From: Candidatus Uhrbacteria bacterium
GTDB lineage: Bacteria > Patescibacteriota > Patescibacteriia > UBA9934
Assembly: GCA_943358395.1 (NCBI GenBank)
Contig: CALRGY010000009.1
Span: 1 to 40,148 of the forward strand
Direction: 5' to 3'
DNA length: 40,148 nucleotides
In this document: positions 15,958-23,557 of the stretch, piece by piece
How positions within the stretch are numbered: the first letter of the stretch is position 1
Layout: every line of letters begins with the position of its first letter
Made by a program: the position numbers and the translations under genes
Notes under the pieces: model-generated
Seen by the model: only the letters and a program-made list of their open reading frames with translations
What the model was told of the DNA's origin: nothing
The model's database searches: none

Positions 15958-17706
15958 TTATCTGATCGTCACGATGATGGTTTCACCTTCGGTGAGTCCG
16001 GTAAGAATTTCCGCGGATCCGTCGTCGCCATATAGGCCAACGGTCACCGATCGGCGATCGAACGCGCCGGTATCGTCTTTGGGAATGCGAACATATTTGC
16101 CGGTAGCGTCCTCGAGAATTGCGCGCTTTGGAATGAAGAGGGCACTGGTGACGCTCCTGGTGTTGATAGTGACATTCGCTGACATTCCAGATTTAACCTC
16201 ATCGAGCGCTGCGGTGTCATCGAGGATCACTTTTGCCTCGTAGAACACTACGCCTTCAATGAGCTTTTCTGCCGGGTTCACGCTGAGCACGGATCCGGTG
16301 AATGTCCGATCATCGCCAAACGCATCGAAGGTAACAGTACTTGCTTGGCCGACGTGAATTTTCGCGATGTCTGCCTCGGGAATATCCATGACGATTTCGA
16401 ACTGATCCGATGTTCCAAGAAGCGTAATCGTCGTTGCTCCTGCAGAGGCTTGTTCACCAACGTCACCGTTGACCGCGGTAACGATACCATCAATTGGGGC
16501 AATGATTTGTGTGTCTGAAGCATTGGCAAATGCTGCAGCATATTGCGCCTGGGCAATAGCGACGGCAGCCTGCAGCCCGGCAACGTCGACGGCGCGTGGC
16601 GTTGCGGCAATCTGCGCAAGCTGTGCTTTTGCCTTGGTAAGATCGGATTCCCGTTGTGTGATGAGCGACTCCGCATTGGTGATGTTTTGATCGCGTGTTG
16701 CTTGGGCGACAGCGAGGGCGTTTCGTGCATCAGTCACATCGTTCGTTGCAGATCGGGTGGCGGTTGCGAGTGTTTGTTCTGCATTCGTGAGTGCGCTTCC
16801 ATCGGCGGTAAGAGACGATGTCGCGCTTGCGATTGACGCCTTCATTGCTTCGAGCTCATCGAGTGAGAGTGACGATGATCCACCGGTGGTTGCATCAAGC
16901 ACGCAGCTTGTGGCAAGGAGCGTGAGATACGTATCGCCGTATGCGGTTTGCGCTGTAGCAACAGTAAACGCATCTTCGGCAAGATTACGACTCTTTGCGG
17001 CAATCACGAATGCGTCGATGGCATCTGGATACGATTTTGGATCCGCAATGCCGAGGTCTTGATCAAAGTCGATGTTCGAAAGATTGTTCTCAACGCCAAG
17101 GATAGCGTCTGCTTTTCCCAGCGCCGATCGGACTTCTGCCACAAGTGATCGGATTGCTTCGAGTTCGTCTTGTTGCGCATACGTGAGAAGAGCAGCGGTT
17201 GACGACGTAATGTGCGCAAGATCGTCGGTTGCTGATGCCATGGCAATATCGCCGGCGGTTTTGGTGTGCTCTGCTTCAACAGCGGCGCGGGCAAGGCTTG
17301 CCTCTGCGGCAGTAACGGTTGATTGATACACGGCGATTTCTTCACTCGTGGATCCAGCATTCTTCAGATCGAGAGCGGCTTGAGCCTGATCAACAGCGCT
17401 TGCGGATTGCGCAAGGCTTGCGGCGATTTTTGCATCGGAAAGAAGGGTAAGGGTATCGCCAGCCTTCACATTGTCGCCAACAGAAACATTCATCACCGCA
17501 ATGGTGCCGCTTGTACTGAATGCAAGATCGAGGTTGCTCACGCTCTGCGTATCCCCGGTAACCTCAACAGTTTGTACAACGTCCCCACGTTTGACGGTTT
17601 CTGTGGTAACGACAACGTCAGATCTCCGATGCGTTGCGCCGTACGCGATACCACCGATGAGTAAGATTCCTATGGCACCGAGGATGATTTTTGTACGCTT
17701 TTTCAT
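15958..17706 (-). CDS. MacA/HlyD-like adaptor protein with long coiled coil
   Basis: A 582-aa protein with an N-terminal membrane anchor (IILGAIGILLIGGIAYG), a lipoyl-like half (VEVTGDTQSVSNLDLAFSTSGTIAVMNVSVGDNVKAGDTL), a very long Ala-rich alpha-helical hairpin (about residues 95-370), the second lipoyl half (IIAPIDGIVTAVNGDVGEQ) and beta-barrel plus membrane-proximal domains. It is longer than usual for MacA (about 370 aa) because of the extended helix. In a cell without an outer membrane it may bridge the wall or S-layer rather than TolC. First gene of the adaptor-ATPase-permease-hydrolase operon. The ATG at 17706 was chosen; an upstream TTG would add a non-homologous segment. Confidence 0.85.
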   Translation of the reverse strand: MKKRTKIILGAIGILLIGGIAYGATHRRSDVVVTTETVKRGDVVQTVEVTGDTQSVSNLDLAFSTSGTIAVMNVSVGDNVKAGDTLTLLSDAKIAASLAQSASAVDQAQAALDLKNAGSTSEEIAVYQSTVTAAEASLARAAVEAEHTKTAGDIAMASATDDLAHITSSTAALLTYAQQDELEAIRSLVAEVRSALGKADAILGVENNLSNIDFDQDLGIADPKSYPDAIDAFVIAAKSRNLAEDAFTVATAQTAYGDTYLTLLATSCVLDATTGGSSSLSLDELEAMKASIASATSSLTADGSALTNAEQTLATATRSATNDVTDARNALAVAQATRDQNITNAESLITQRESDLTKAKAQLAQIAATPRAVDVAGLQAAVAIAQAQYAAAFANASDTQIIAPIDGIVTAVNGDVGEQASAGATTITLLGTSDQFEIVMDIPEADIAKIHVGQASTVTFDAFGDDRTFTGSVLSVNPAEKLIEGVVFYEAKVILDDTAALDEVKSGMSANVTINTRSVTSALFIPKRAILEDATGKYVRIPKDDTGAFDRRSVTVGLYGDDGSAEILTGLTEGETIIVTIR

Positions 17707-17772
17707 AACGGTATTTTGACGTTTTTGAAGGGGAAGCGTAGCAGAAAATGGTAATAGAATCAAACTATTTAT

Positions 17773-17803
17773 AAAAAATCCCCTCGTTTCTGAGGGGATT
17801 TTA
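17773..17803 (-). terminator. Terminator of the copper operon
   Basis: AAAATCCCCTC and GAGGGGATTTT pair around a 6-nt loop, followed on the minus strand by further T. It lies 24 nt past the cupredoxin stop and 67 nt ahead of the adaptor start, separating the two minus-strand operons. Confidence 0.8.
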
Positions 17804-17827
17804 TCAAGGTCGCGACGAGCGTTTCAC

Positions 17828-18226
17828 TTACGATTGAGCGACGATTTCGAAGGAATACATGCCCATGGAACATGTTCCCTGAATCGTTCCAACAGCGAGG
17901 GTGCCGATCGTGATATCGGTGGTTCCGGTTGCAGGGAGGTTTTTGCTGATACCAAGATCGGGAATGCGAACCGCAGAAGAGCAGTCGTAACTTCCATCGG
18001 TGATGAACCGAAGCGTGGTGGGCACGCCAGCTTTTACAGTGCTTCTTTGCGGTGAGTAGCCACCGTTCACGTCGATAGTGACGATCTGCTGTCCTGCAGC
18101 GGTCACCACGTTCGATGCAGTACCGGCTCCAGACTCAGGGTTCGATGGCGATCCGGAACGGAAAAGCAGAACAATTCCAAGAGCGAGCGCACCGATGATG
18201 AGGGTGGTTTTGAGGTTTGTATTCAT
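17828..18226 (-). CDS. Membrane-anchored cupredoxin-like copper-binding protein
   Basis: A 132-aa protein: N-terminal anchor (TTLIIGALALGIVLLF) and one cupredoxin-fold domain (about residues 45-132). Likely copper ligands are Cys and Met in GTCSMGMYSF near the C-terminus and Cys in SYDCSSAVRIP. This cupredoxin type is often the C-terminal domain of HMA/SafE membrane proteins; here it is a separate gene 13 nt downstream of one. It should sit outside the membrane and bind or pass on copper. Last gene of the operon. Confidence 0.8.
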   Translation of the reverse strand: MNTNLKTTLIIGALALGIVLLFRSGSPSNPESGAGTASNVVTAAGQQIVTIDVNGGYSPQRSTVKAGVPTTLRFITDGSYDCSSAVRIPDLGISKNLPATGTTDITIGTLAVGTIQGTCSMGMYSFEIVAQS

Positions 18227-18239
18227 AGAATCGATGAGA

Positions 18240-19259
18240 TTAAAAATTGAAGAGTGGCGCGATGTATCCTGCAGCGATGAGTGATGTCAAAATATTGAAC
18301 ACGGCGAATGCGATAACAATCAGCCCGGCTGTTTTGAAAAACACGCCTTTGTTCTTACTCTTTTCAACGCTGAACGAGCTGAAGCTAATGAGTGCGAGCA
18401 CGGGGAATGTTCCGATCGCGAATGTAAGCATCGTGAGTCCTCCTGTGATGAAGCTTCCTGTCGAAAGTGCATAGAGTTGCATCGACTGCGTGAATCCGCA
18501 TGGCAGGAAGAAGGTTGCAACGCCGATCAGAATCGGAGTGAACGTGTGGGTGAACTTCGATACACCGAGTGCACGTTTCGATACGAACTTCGGCATCGAT
18601 GGCTGGAGTTTCTTTGTCCAATTGAACACATCAAGAAGATTCAGTCCGAGGATCAGCATGACGATGCCGAGAATGATGCCGATGATGAGTGAGCTGAAGC
18701 TGCTGATGTGGAACGTAGAACCGAGGAGTCCAATGATCCCGCCAAGAAAGAAGAATGAAACGATTCGTCCGGTGTGAAACATGATTTGTGGCTTCATCGA
18801 TGCGTCATTTTTTGAGAACGTTGCTGACATGGAAAGAACAAGCCCGCCGACAACAGCCATGCATGATGATACAGATGCAACAAGCCCGATGATGAACACG
18901 GTAATGTACGACGGCTTGCCCCCGCCAATAAGGTTCACAAGTCCGGCGTTTTGCAGGAGCGCAAAAGCGATAAGAAATGCGAGGGCAATTGGAATGGCGT
19001 TCTTGAACTCATTCCAATGCTTTACGCTCTTCTGCTTTTCAATTGAGAGAGCATAGCCGTGCTTCGCAAGAATCAGCGTAAGATCTGTGGCGATTGTTTC
19101 CGGATCTTTCCCTCCGAATTCTCCCGTGATTTCCACGCATTCTTTCTTCAGATTCGTCTTTGCCTGTGAGATGTACGAAACATCCTGAAGCTCGCTTTCG
19201 GTCATGAGTACGCAGGCGTTGCAATGCATTCCTGCAACATGGAAGGTATATGTTTGCAT
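18240..19259 (-). CDS. HMA-domain plus TauE/SafE-like membrane protein
   Basis: A 339-aa fusion. Residues 1-70 are a heavy-metal-associated domain with the metal motif GMHCNAC (Cys at 13 and 16). Residues about 85-339 form six to seven membrane spans of the UreH/SafE-DsbD-like type, with SSCMAVVGGLVLS and FFLPCGFTQSMQLYAL, whose cysteines could bind metal or take part in thiol exchange. Such proteins accompany CopA pumps and are thought to move or hand over copper across the membrane. The ATG at 19259, 4 nt after the copA stop, gives the full HMA domain. Confidence 0.85.
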   Translation of the reverse strand: MQTYTFHVAGMHCNACVLMTESELQDVSYISQAKTNLKKECVEITGEFGGKDPETIATDLTLILAKHGYALSIEKQKSVKHWNEFKNAIPIALAFLIAFALLQNAGLVNLIGGGKPSYITVFIIGLVASVSSCMAVVGGLVLSMSATFSKNDASMKPQIMFHTGRIVSFFFLGGIIGLLGSTFHISSFSSLIIGIILGIVMLILGLNLLDVFNWTKKLQPSMPKFVSKRALGVSKFTHTFTPILIGVATFFLPCGFTQSMQLYALSTGSFITGGLTMLTFAIGTFPVLALISFSSFSVEKSKNKGVFFKTAGLIVIAFAVFNILTSLIAAGYIAPLFNF

Positions 19260-19263
19260 ACGG

Positions 19264-21555
19264 TTAGAGACGTTTTGTTTGTAATCGCAACGAATTACCA
19301 ACCACAGAAACGCTAGAGAATGCCATAGCAAGACCAGCGAATACAGGGCTAAGAAGCCAGCCAAAGGCGGGGAAGAATACTCCGGCAGCAAGTGGAATGC
19401 CGATGACATTATACGCAAACGCCCAGAAAAGATTCTGCTTGATTCCACGCATCGTCATCTTTGAGAGGGTGATCGCCTTCACGAGTTTGGAAATATCGCC
19501 GTGGAGCAAAGTGATTCCTGCCGATTCAATCGCGACATCGGTTCCCGTTGCCATGGCGATACCAACGTCAGCCTGTGCTAATGCTGGAGCATCATTCACT
19601 CCGTCGCCTGTCATAGCGACGATGTTCCCCTGGGATTGCAGTTCCTTGATTTGTGCGAGCTTTCCTTCGGGGAGTACTTCAGCAACCACGTCGTCGACTC
19701 CAACCTGCTTTCCGATGAACTCCGCTGTGTTTGTGTTGTCCCCGGTGAGCATGATGACTTTTATTCCGAGAGTATGCAGACGTGAAATAGCTTCTTTGGC
19801 TTCGGGCTTCACCGCATCGGCGACCATAACCACGCCAACGACTTTTTCTTGTGTTGCAAGGATGACGGGCGTTTTTCCTTCGAGTGTTTCTTGGTCGAGA
19901 GACGATGTATCGAAGGAAAGCTTCATCGAGGTCATGAGCTTTGTGTTGCCGGCGTAGTATTCAATTCCGTTCACGATCCCTTTAAGCCCCTGGCCTTTGA
20001 TCGCCTCGAAATGCTCAACCGATGATACAGCGAGCTTTTGGCGCTCGGCATGACTCGTGATTGCATGAGCAATGGGATGCTCAGATTTCTTTTCGAGCGA
20101 TGCGAGAATAGTGATAATTTCTTTCTCTCCAAGATCGGACATTGCGCGAACGGAAACGAGCTCTGGCTTGCCATTTGTGAGTGTTCCTGTTTTATCGACC
20201 ACGACCGTGTTTACTTTGTAAAGCTTTTCAAGTGTCGCAGCGTCTTTCACGAGGATTCCTTCTTTTGCTCCTTTACCGACCCCGACGATGATCGCCGTTG
20301 GGGTGGCGAGCCCAAGAGCACACGGGCAAGCAATAACAAGCACACCAACGAACGAAGCCAAGCCGTTTGATAATGCTTGCGAGAAACCAATGTACTGGCT
20401 TCCAACAATCAACCAGATGGCAAGCGTGAGGAATGCAATGACGAGGACGATTGGAACGAAGACCGCAGAGATTTTGTCTGCGAGCGCCTGGATTGGAGCG
20501 CGACTACCTTGTGCTTCTTGTACCATCGCGATAATCCTTGCGAGCATTGTTTCTGATCCTACCTTCGTTGCTTTGAACGTGAACGATCCGTTCGTATTCA
20601 TGGTGCCAGAAACGACGGTATCCCCAGTTTCCTTTTTGACCGGCATCGGTTCGCCCGTCACAAGTGATTCGTCCACGTACGAAGACCCTTCGATGAGTAT
20701 GCCGTCAACAGCAATGCGACTTGCGGGCTTTACGACGATGAGTTCGCCGTGAACGATTTCGTTTACAGAGATTTCTTTTTCTTTGCCATCGCGAATCACG
20801 AGCGCGGTTTTGGCCTGGAGATTTAAAAGCTTCTCGATAGCATCGCCGGTTTTTACTTTTGATCGCGCTTCGAGATACTTCCCAAGTGTAATGAACGCAA
20901 CGACGACGATCGTAACGTCGTAATAGGTATATTCAACGTTCAGGAACGGTGCAAGTGTTTCTTCAAAGGCGGTTACGATGAAGCTGTAGAGATATGCTGC
21001 GAGTGTTCCGATGCCGATGAGCGTGTCCATGTTCGCTTTGCCGTACCGGAGAAATCGATACACGCCAAGAAGGTATGGTTTGCCGACGACGAACAACGTA
21101 TACGTCGCCATGAGGGGCAGAAGGTGATGGAAGAATTCGCTCCACACATTCGGCATTTCCGCGATGACGGAGAGCTGAGCAAGAATGTCCCAACCCATGA
21201 TGAAGATACTGATAATTGTGAGAGGGATCACGGAGAGCACTGTGTTTTTCATCTCGGCGATTTCCGCGAGCTTTTCCTTCTTTGTCTGACTGAGACCAAG
21301 ATGAGCAGCATGTTCACTCGGACTCATGTGCATCGCCTCCGCTGTAGGAACAACAAGGGTATAGCCGAGTGGTTCAATTGTTTTTGAAAGCTGTTCAGGG
21401 TTGGTCTTGGCTGGATTAAAGGCAATCTTCGCTGCTTCTGTTCCATAGTTCACTTCAGCCGAGGTAACACCATCGACGTTCTTTAACGTCTTTTCAATAA
21501 TGCCTGCGCAAGAGGCGCAATGCATTCCTTTTATCGTGTATGTTGTGGTGTCCAT
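19264..21555 (-). CDS. copA: Copper-translocating P1B-type ATPase
   Basis: A 763-aa pump with one N-terminal HMA domain (GMHCASC), the cytoplasmic actuator (VTGEPMPV), the membrane metal site CPC in [13 protein letters not shown], phosphorylation site DKTGTLTNG, the HP-locus motif SEHPIAHAI and the hinge [20 protein letters not shown] with the later membrane residues ([12 protein letters not shown]) indicates Cu(I) export. Length and domain order are normal. ATG at 21555 begins just before the HMA domain. Second gene of the operon, 59 nt after the small secreted protein. Confidence 0.95.
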   Translation of the reverse strand: MDTTTYTIKGMHCASCAGIIEKTLKNVDGVTSAEVNYGTEAAKIAFNPAKTNPEQLSKTIEPLGYTLVVPTAEAMHMSPSEHAAHLGLSQTKKEKLAEIAEMKNTVLSVIPLTIISIFIMGWDILAQLSVIAEMPNVWSEFFHHLLPLMATYTLFVVGKPYLLGVYRFLRYGKANMDTLIGIGTLAAYLYSFIVTAFEETLAPFLNVEYTYYDVTIVVVAFITLGKYLEARSKVKTGDAIEKLLNLQAKTALVIRDGKEKEISVNEIVHGELIVVKPASRIAVDGILIEGSSYVDESLVTGEPMPVKKETGDTVVSGTMNTNGSFTFKATKVGSETMLARIIAMVQEAQGSRAPIQALADKISAVFVPIVLVIAFLTLAIWLIVGSQYIGFSQALSNGLASFVGVLVIACPCALGLATPTAIIVGVGKGAKEGILVKDAATLEKLYKVNTVVVDKTGTLTNGKPELVSVRAMSDLGEKEIITILASLEKKSEHPIAHAITSHAERQKLAVSSVEHFEAIKGQGLKGIVNGIEYYAGNTKLMTSMKLSFDTSSLDQETLEGKTPVILATQEKVVGVVMVADAVKPEAKEAISRLHTLGIKVIMLTGDNTNTAEFIGKQVGVDDVVAEVLPEGKLAQIKELQSQGNIVAMTGDGVNDAPALAQADVGIAMATGTDVAIESAGITLLHGDISKLVKAITLSKMTMRGIKQNLFWAFAYNVIGIPLAAGVFFPAFGWLLSPVFAGLAMAFSSVSVVGNSLRLQTKRL

Positions 21556-21614
21556 ATTTTTACGCAAATTAAAATCAAGATTTCGTTCGCATATGATTGC
21601 GAATATCCTTGATG

Positions 21615-22004
21615 TTAATCTCGTAAGATGACGGTGGAGAGATGGCGATGAAGGAGAAGTTTTCCTATGCTTTCGCGAAGTCGGAAAAAGGGTGAGTGAG
21701 GGAATGACGACGTTGGGGCGTGTGGTGAAGATGCGTGTACGATGAATGTAATGGCAAGAAGAGTAAGCGCAAGAACAGACGGTGCAACAGCGGTTGTGGA
21801 TGAAGATGCGGTGGAGAGACAGTGGTTCAAACAATCGGCTTCAGATGATGCTGGATGTGTTGCTGTTGTTATGCACGGCGCAGATCCACATGAGTCTCCA
21901 TCAGTAGTCATCCCATGCTGCATTCCAAAGATCGCCATTCCAGACAGCGTCGAAACGGTAAGGATGATGGATGCAAGAAGCAAAGAAAGAAGAATTCGTT
22001 TCAT
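21615..22004 (-). CDS. Small membrane or secreted protein, first gene of the copper operon
   Basis: A 129-aa protein of unknown family. It has an N-terminal signal-like segment ([19 protein letters not shown]), a middle part with Cys (DSCGSAPC and ADCLNHCL), Met and His residues, a second hydrophobic span ([16 protein letters not shown]) and a basic tail. The Cys/Met/His content and its place directly ahead of copA suggest metal binding or sensing outside the membrane, by analogy with DUF2946-like proteins; this is inference. The promoter at 22011-22038 puts the -10 box 6 nt before the ATG. Confidence 0.6.
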   Translation of the reverse strand: MKRILLSLLLASIILTVSTLSGMAIFGMQHGMTTDGDSCGSAPCITTATHPASSEADCLNHCLSTASSSTTAVAPSVLALTLLAITFIVHASSPHAPTSSFPHSPFFRLRESIGKLLLHRHLSTVILRD

Positions 22005-22010
22005 ACGGTA

Positions 22011-22038
22011 AGTATAGTCCAAGGCTCCGAACACGCAA
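22011..22038 (-). promoter_or_regulatory. Promoter of the copper operon, probably leaderless
   Basis: TTGCGT (22038-22033), 16-nt spacer, TATACT (22016-22011) on the minus strand; the ATG begins 6 nt later. No clear operator palindrome for a copper regulator is visible around it. Confidence 0.55.
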
Positions 22039-22040
22039 AG

Positions 22041-22070
22041 AAAAAACTCCGATAAATCATCGGAGTTTTT
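22041..22070 (-). terminator. Terminator of the tRNA operon
   Basis: ACTCCGAT and ATCGGAGT pair around 5 nt, with A and T runs on the two sides. It begins directly after the encoded CCA of tRNA-Thr(GGT). Confidence 0.85.
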
Positions 22071-22146
22071 TGGAGCCACAGTCGGGGATCGAACCCGAGA
22101 CCTCATCCTTACCATGGATGCGCTCTACCATCTGAGCTACTGCGGC
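22071..22146 (-). tRNA. tRNA-Thr (GGT)
   Basis: A full cloverleaf of 76 nt including an encoded CCA. Acceptor GCCGCAG pairs with CTGTGGC (one G-U); the anticodon loop ATGGTAA gives GGT; the T arm has GGGTTCGATCCCC. Position 73 is T. A boundary hairpin begins 2 nt upstream of its 5' end. Confidence 0.96.
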
Positions 22147-22148
22147 AG

Positions 22149-22277
22149 GGAAAATATGCCCAAGTTCGGCGATCTGCTGCGTTGTTCCTCGACGTGATCG
22201 ACGACGTACCGTGAAGTACGTCTTGACGATCCCGTCTTCGTCACGCCTTGCATCTCGCCAAACTTAGCATATTTTCC
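22149..22277 (-). repeat. Gene-boundary hairpin E, 129 bp
   Basis: GGAAAATATGC (22149-22159) pairs perfectly with GCATATTTTCC (22267-22277); the next block AAGTTcGGCGAT pairs with ATCtCGCCaAACTT. The central 60 nt are almost identical to A1 and A3 although the outer arms differ entirely. It ends 2 nt before the 5' end of tRNA-Thr(GGT) and is inside the tRNA transcript. Confidence 0.85.
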
Positions 22278-22321
22278 ACTCTTCAAAATCGAATTCAGTA
22301 AAAATCCTCGAGAACGAATGA

Positions 22322-22446
22322 AGAAAACCTCATAAAATTGTTCGTGGCTAGGAGCTCGGCGAGCACAGTCCGAGGCGTACCCAGATGTACGGTGAGGGCT
22401 GCGCGCAGACGACGACACCGCCACGGACGATTTTATGAGGTTTTCT
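22322..22446 (-). repeat. Gene-boundary hairpin F, 125 bp
   Basis: AGAAAACCTCATAAAAT and ATTTTATGAGGTTTTCT are a perfect 17-bp stem; GTTCGTGG pairs with CCACGGAC. The apex has GTAC-CCAGAT-GTAC, the most divergent core of the set. It begins 1 nt after the CCA end of tRNA-Tyr in the direction of transcription. Confidence 0.8.
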
Positions 22447-22447
22447 G

Positions 22448-22533
22448 TGGTGGGTTGGGAGGGATTCGAACCTTCGAAGGCGTTAGCCAAGAGATTTACA
22501 GTCTCTCCTCGTTGACCGCTTGAGTACCAACCC
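22448..22533 (-). tRNA. tRNA-Tyr (GTA)
   Basis: A class II tRNA of 86 nt with long variable arm and encoded CCA. Acceptor GGGTTGG pairs with CCAACCC; the anticodon stem-loop AGAGA-CTGTAAA-TCTCT gives GTA; the T arm is GGTTCGAATCC. Boundary hairpins lie 2 nt from its 5' end and 1 nt from its 3' end. Confidence 0.96.
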
Positions 22534-22535
22534 AT

Positions 22536-22664
22536 GGTGCGACGAACCTATTTGGCGAATTTTGGGCTTGCGTCTGCGCAAACTCGCTCAACGTACTTGA
22601 AGGTACGTCTCGCGAGCTTTGCTTGACGCGCACCCAAACTTCACACAAATAGCTTCGTCGCACC
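22536..22664 (-). repeat. Gene-boundary hairpin G, 129 bp
   Basis: GGTGCGACGAA (22536-22546) pairs perfectly with TTCGTCGCACC (22654-22664), then one C-C mismatch, then CTATTTG with CAAATAG. Core: CAACGTACTTGAAGGTACGT, where the loop is reversed relative to most members. Its end is 2 nt from the 5' end of tRNA-Tyr. Confidence 0.85.
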
Positions 22665-22688
22665 GTCTCGTCGCTTTTTAGTATTCAA

Positions 22689-22764
22689 TGGAGCCGAAAA
22701 CCGGATTCGAACCGGTGACCTACGGTTTACAAAACCGTTGCTCTACCAGCTGAGCTATTTCGGC
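22689..22764 (-). tRNA. tRNA-Thr (TGT)
   Basis: A 76-nt cloverleaf with encoded CCA. Acceptor GCCGAAA pairs with TTTCGGC; the anticodon loop TTTGTAA gives TGT; the T arm is CCGGTTCGAATCCGG. First tRNA of the minus-strand operon; a boundary hairpin lies 2 nt upstream. Confidence 0.96.
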
Positions 22765-22766
22765 AT

Positions 22767-22905
22767 ATTGAGAAAACGCATTATTTGGCGATCTGCGTTG
22801 TCGACAACTTCCGCTCCTCCTTCAACGTACCGTGAAGTACGTCTCGTCGGTGCTCAGTTGTCTCCTAGCAGCTCATCCAAATACTGCATTTTCATTATTC
22901 TCAAT
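22767..22905 (-). repeat. Gene-boundary hairpin H, 139 bp
   Basis: ATTGAGAA and TTCTCAAT form the base; after a bulge of about 6 nt on one side, CGCATTATTTGG pairs with CCAAATACTGC. The core is CAACGTACCGTGAAGTACGT. It lies 2 nt before tRNA-Thr(TGT), at the very start of the tRNA transcript predicted from the promoter at 22921-22950. Confidence 0.8.
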
Positions 22906-22920
22906 GAAAATCACTGCAAA

Positions 22921-22950
22921 ATCGTATCATGTTGGGCAATGTACTGGCAA
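22921..22950 (-). promoter_or_regulatory. Promoter of the tRNA operon
   Basis: TTGCCA (22950-22945), 18-nt spacer, TACGAT (22926-22921) on the minus strand. The expected start near 22914 puts hairpin H directly at the 5' end of the precursor. Confidence 0.55.
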
Positions 22951-22984
22951 GAAGGTTTTAAGAGCGCTATCCTAGAGGTATTCT

Positions 22985-23557
22985 ATGGACATCGAATTCG
23001 AAGCCACGTTTACGGGTGTTGATAAGGAGAGTATGCGGGCAACGCTCACAAAAACGGGTGCGATATTGGTAAAGAAGGAGGCGTTGATGCGGCGAACGGT
23101 GTTTCATCCACCGATTGATGTTCCGGGGGGATGGATGCGAGTTCGGGATGAGGGTGATGTGATCACGATGTCGTTAAAGGTGGTGAATGGGACGGCAATT
23201 GAGGATCAGAAAGAAGCGATGGTGACGGTGAATGATTTTGATGCGGCGGTGAATTTCTTGGAAGCAATTGGTGCGAAGCAAAAGGCGTATCAAGAAACAT
23301 TGCGTGAGGTGTGGACGTTGAACGGAGCAGATGTAACGATTGATACATGGCCAGGATTGCGACCATTCGTTGAAATCGAAGCCGCCAATGAAGGAATAGT
23401 ACGCACCGTTTCGGAGTGTTTAGGATTCCAGTACGCCGATGCAAAATTTTGTGAAGTGTCTACGGTATATTTTGAGGAACTCGGTATTCCAAAAGACATC
23501 ATGAAAGATCACACGCCGTTGATTACATTTGAACACCCTCCAATACGCTATGTTTAA
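22985..23557 (+). CDS. CYTH-domain protein (CyaB/ThTPase-like)
   Basis: A 190-aa protein of the CYTH superfamily (class IV adenylate cyclase, thiamine triphosphatase, triphosphate tunnel metalloenzymes). The strand-1 motif ExExK appears as EFEAT (residues 4-8), with the Lys replaced by Thr; later charged strand motifs are WMRVRDEG, ITMSLKVVNG, YQETLREVW and PFVEIEA. The acidic and basic tunnel residues suggest binding of a polyphosphate or nucleotide with a metal ion; the reaction is not assigned. An AGAGGT sequence upstream may be a ribosome site. The stop overlaps the next start by 8 nt (ATGTTTAA). Confidence 0.8.
   Translation: MDIEFEATFTGVDKESMRATLTKTGAILVKKEALMRRTVFHPPIDVPGGWMRVRDEGDVITMSLKVVNGTAIEDQKEAMVTVNDFDAAVNFLEAIGAKQKAYQETLREVWTLNGADVTIDTWPGLRPFVEIEAANEGIVRTVSECLGFQYADAKFCEVSTVYFEELGIPKDIMKDHTPLITFEHPPIRYV

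Noticed and set aside
18240-19448. A longer start (63 extra residues) for the HMA-SafE protein
   Set aside because: The extra part overlaps copA; the ATG at 19259 begins 4 nt after the copA stop and gives a complete HMA domain.
22277-22446. A hidden tRNA-Gly in the gap between tRNA-Tyr and tRNA-Thr(GGT)
   Set aside because: No T-arm or anticodon arm can be drawn; the region is filled by hairpin F and 44 nt of AT-rich spacer.
22137-22535. A 132-codon open frame on the minus strand across the tRNA-Tyr gene and two hairpins
   Set aside because: It reads through tRNA and hairpin sequence and is a by-product of stop-poor palindromes.
22041-22905. A CRISPR array, because of regularly spaced repeats among the tRNAs
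   Set aside because: The repeats are long palindromes with unequal arms separated by tRNA genes; there are no short direct repeats with spacers and no cas genes.
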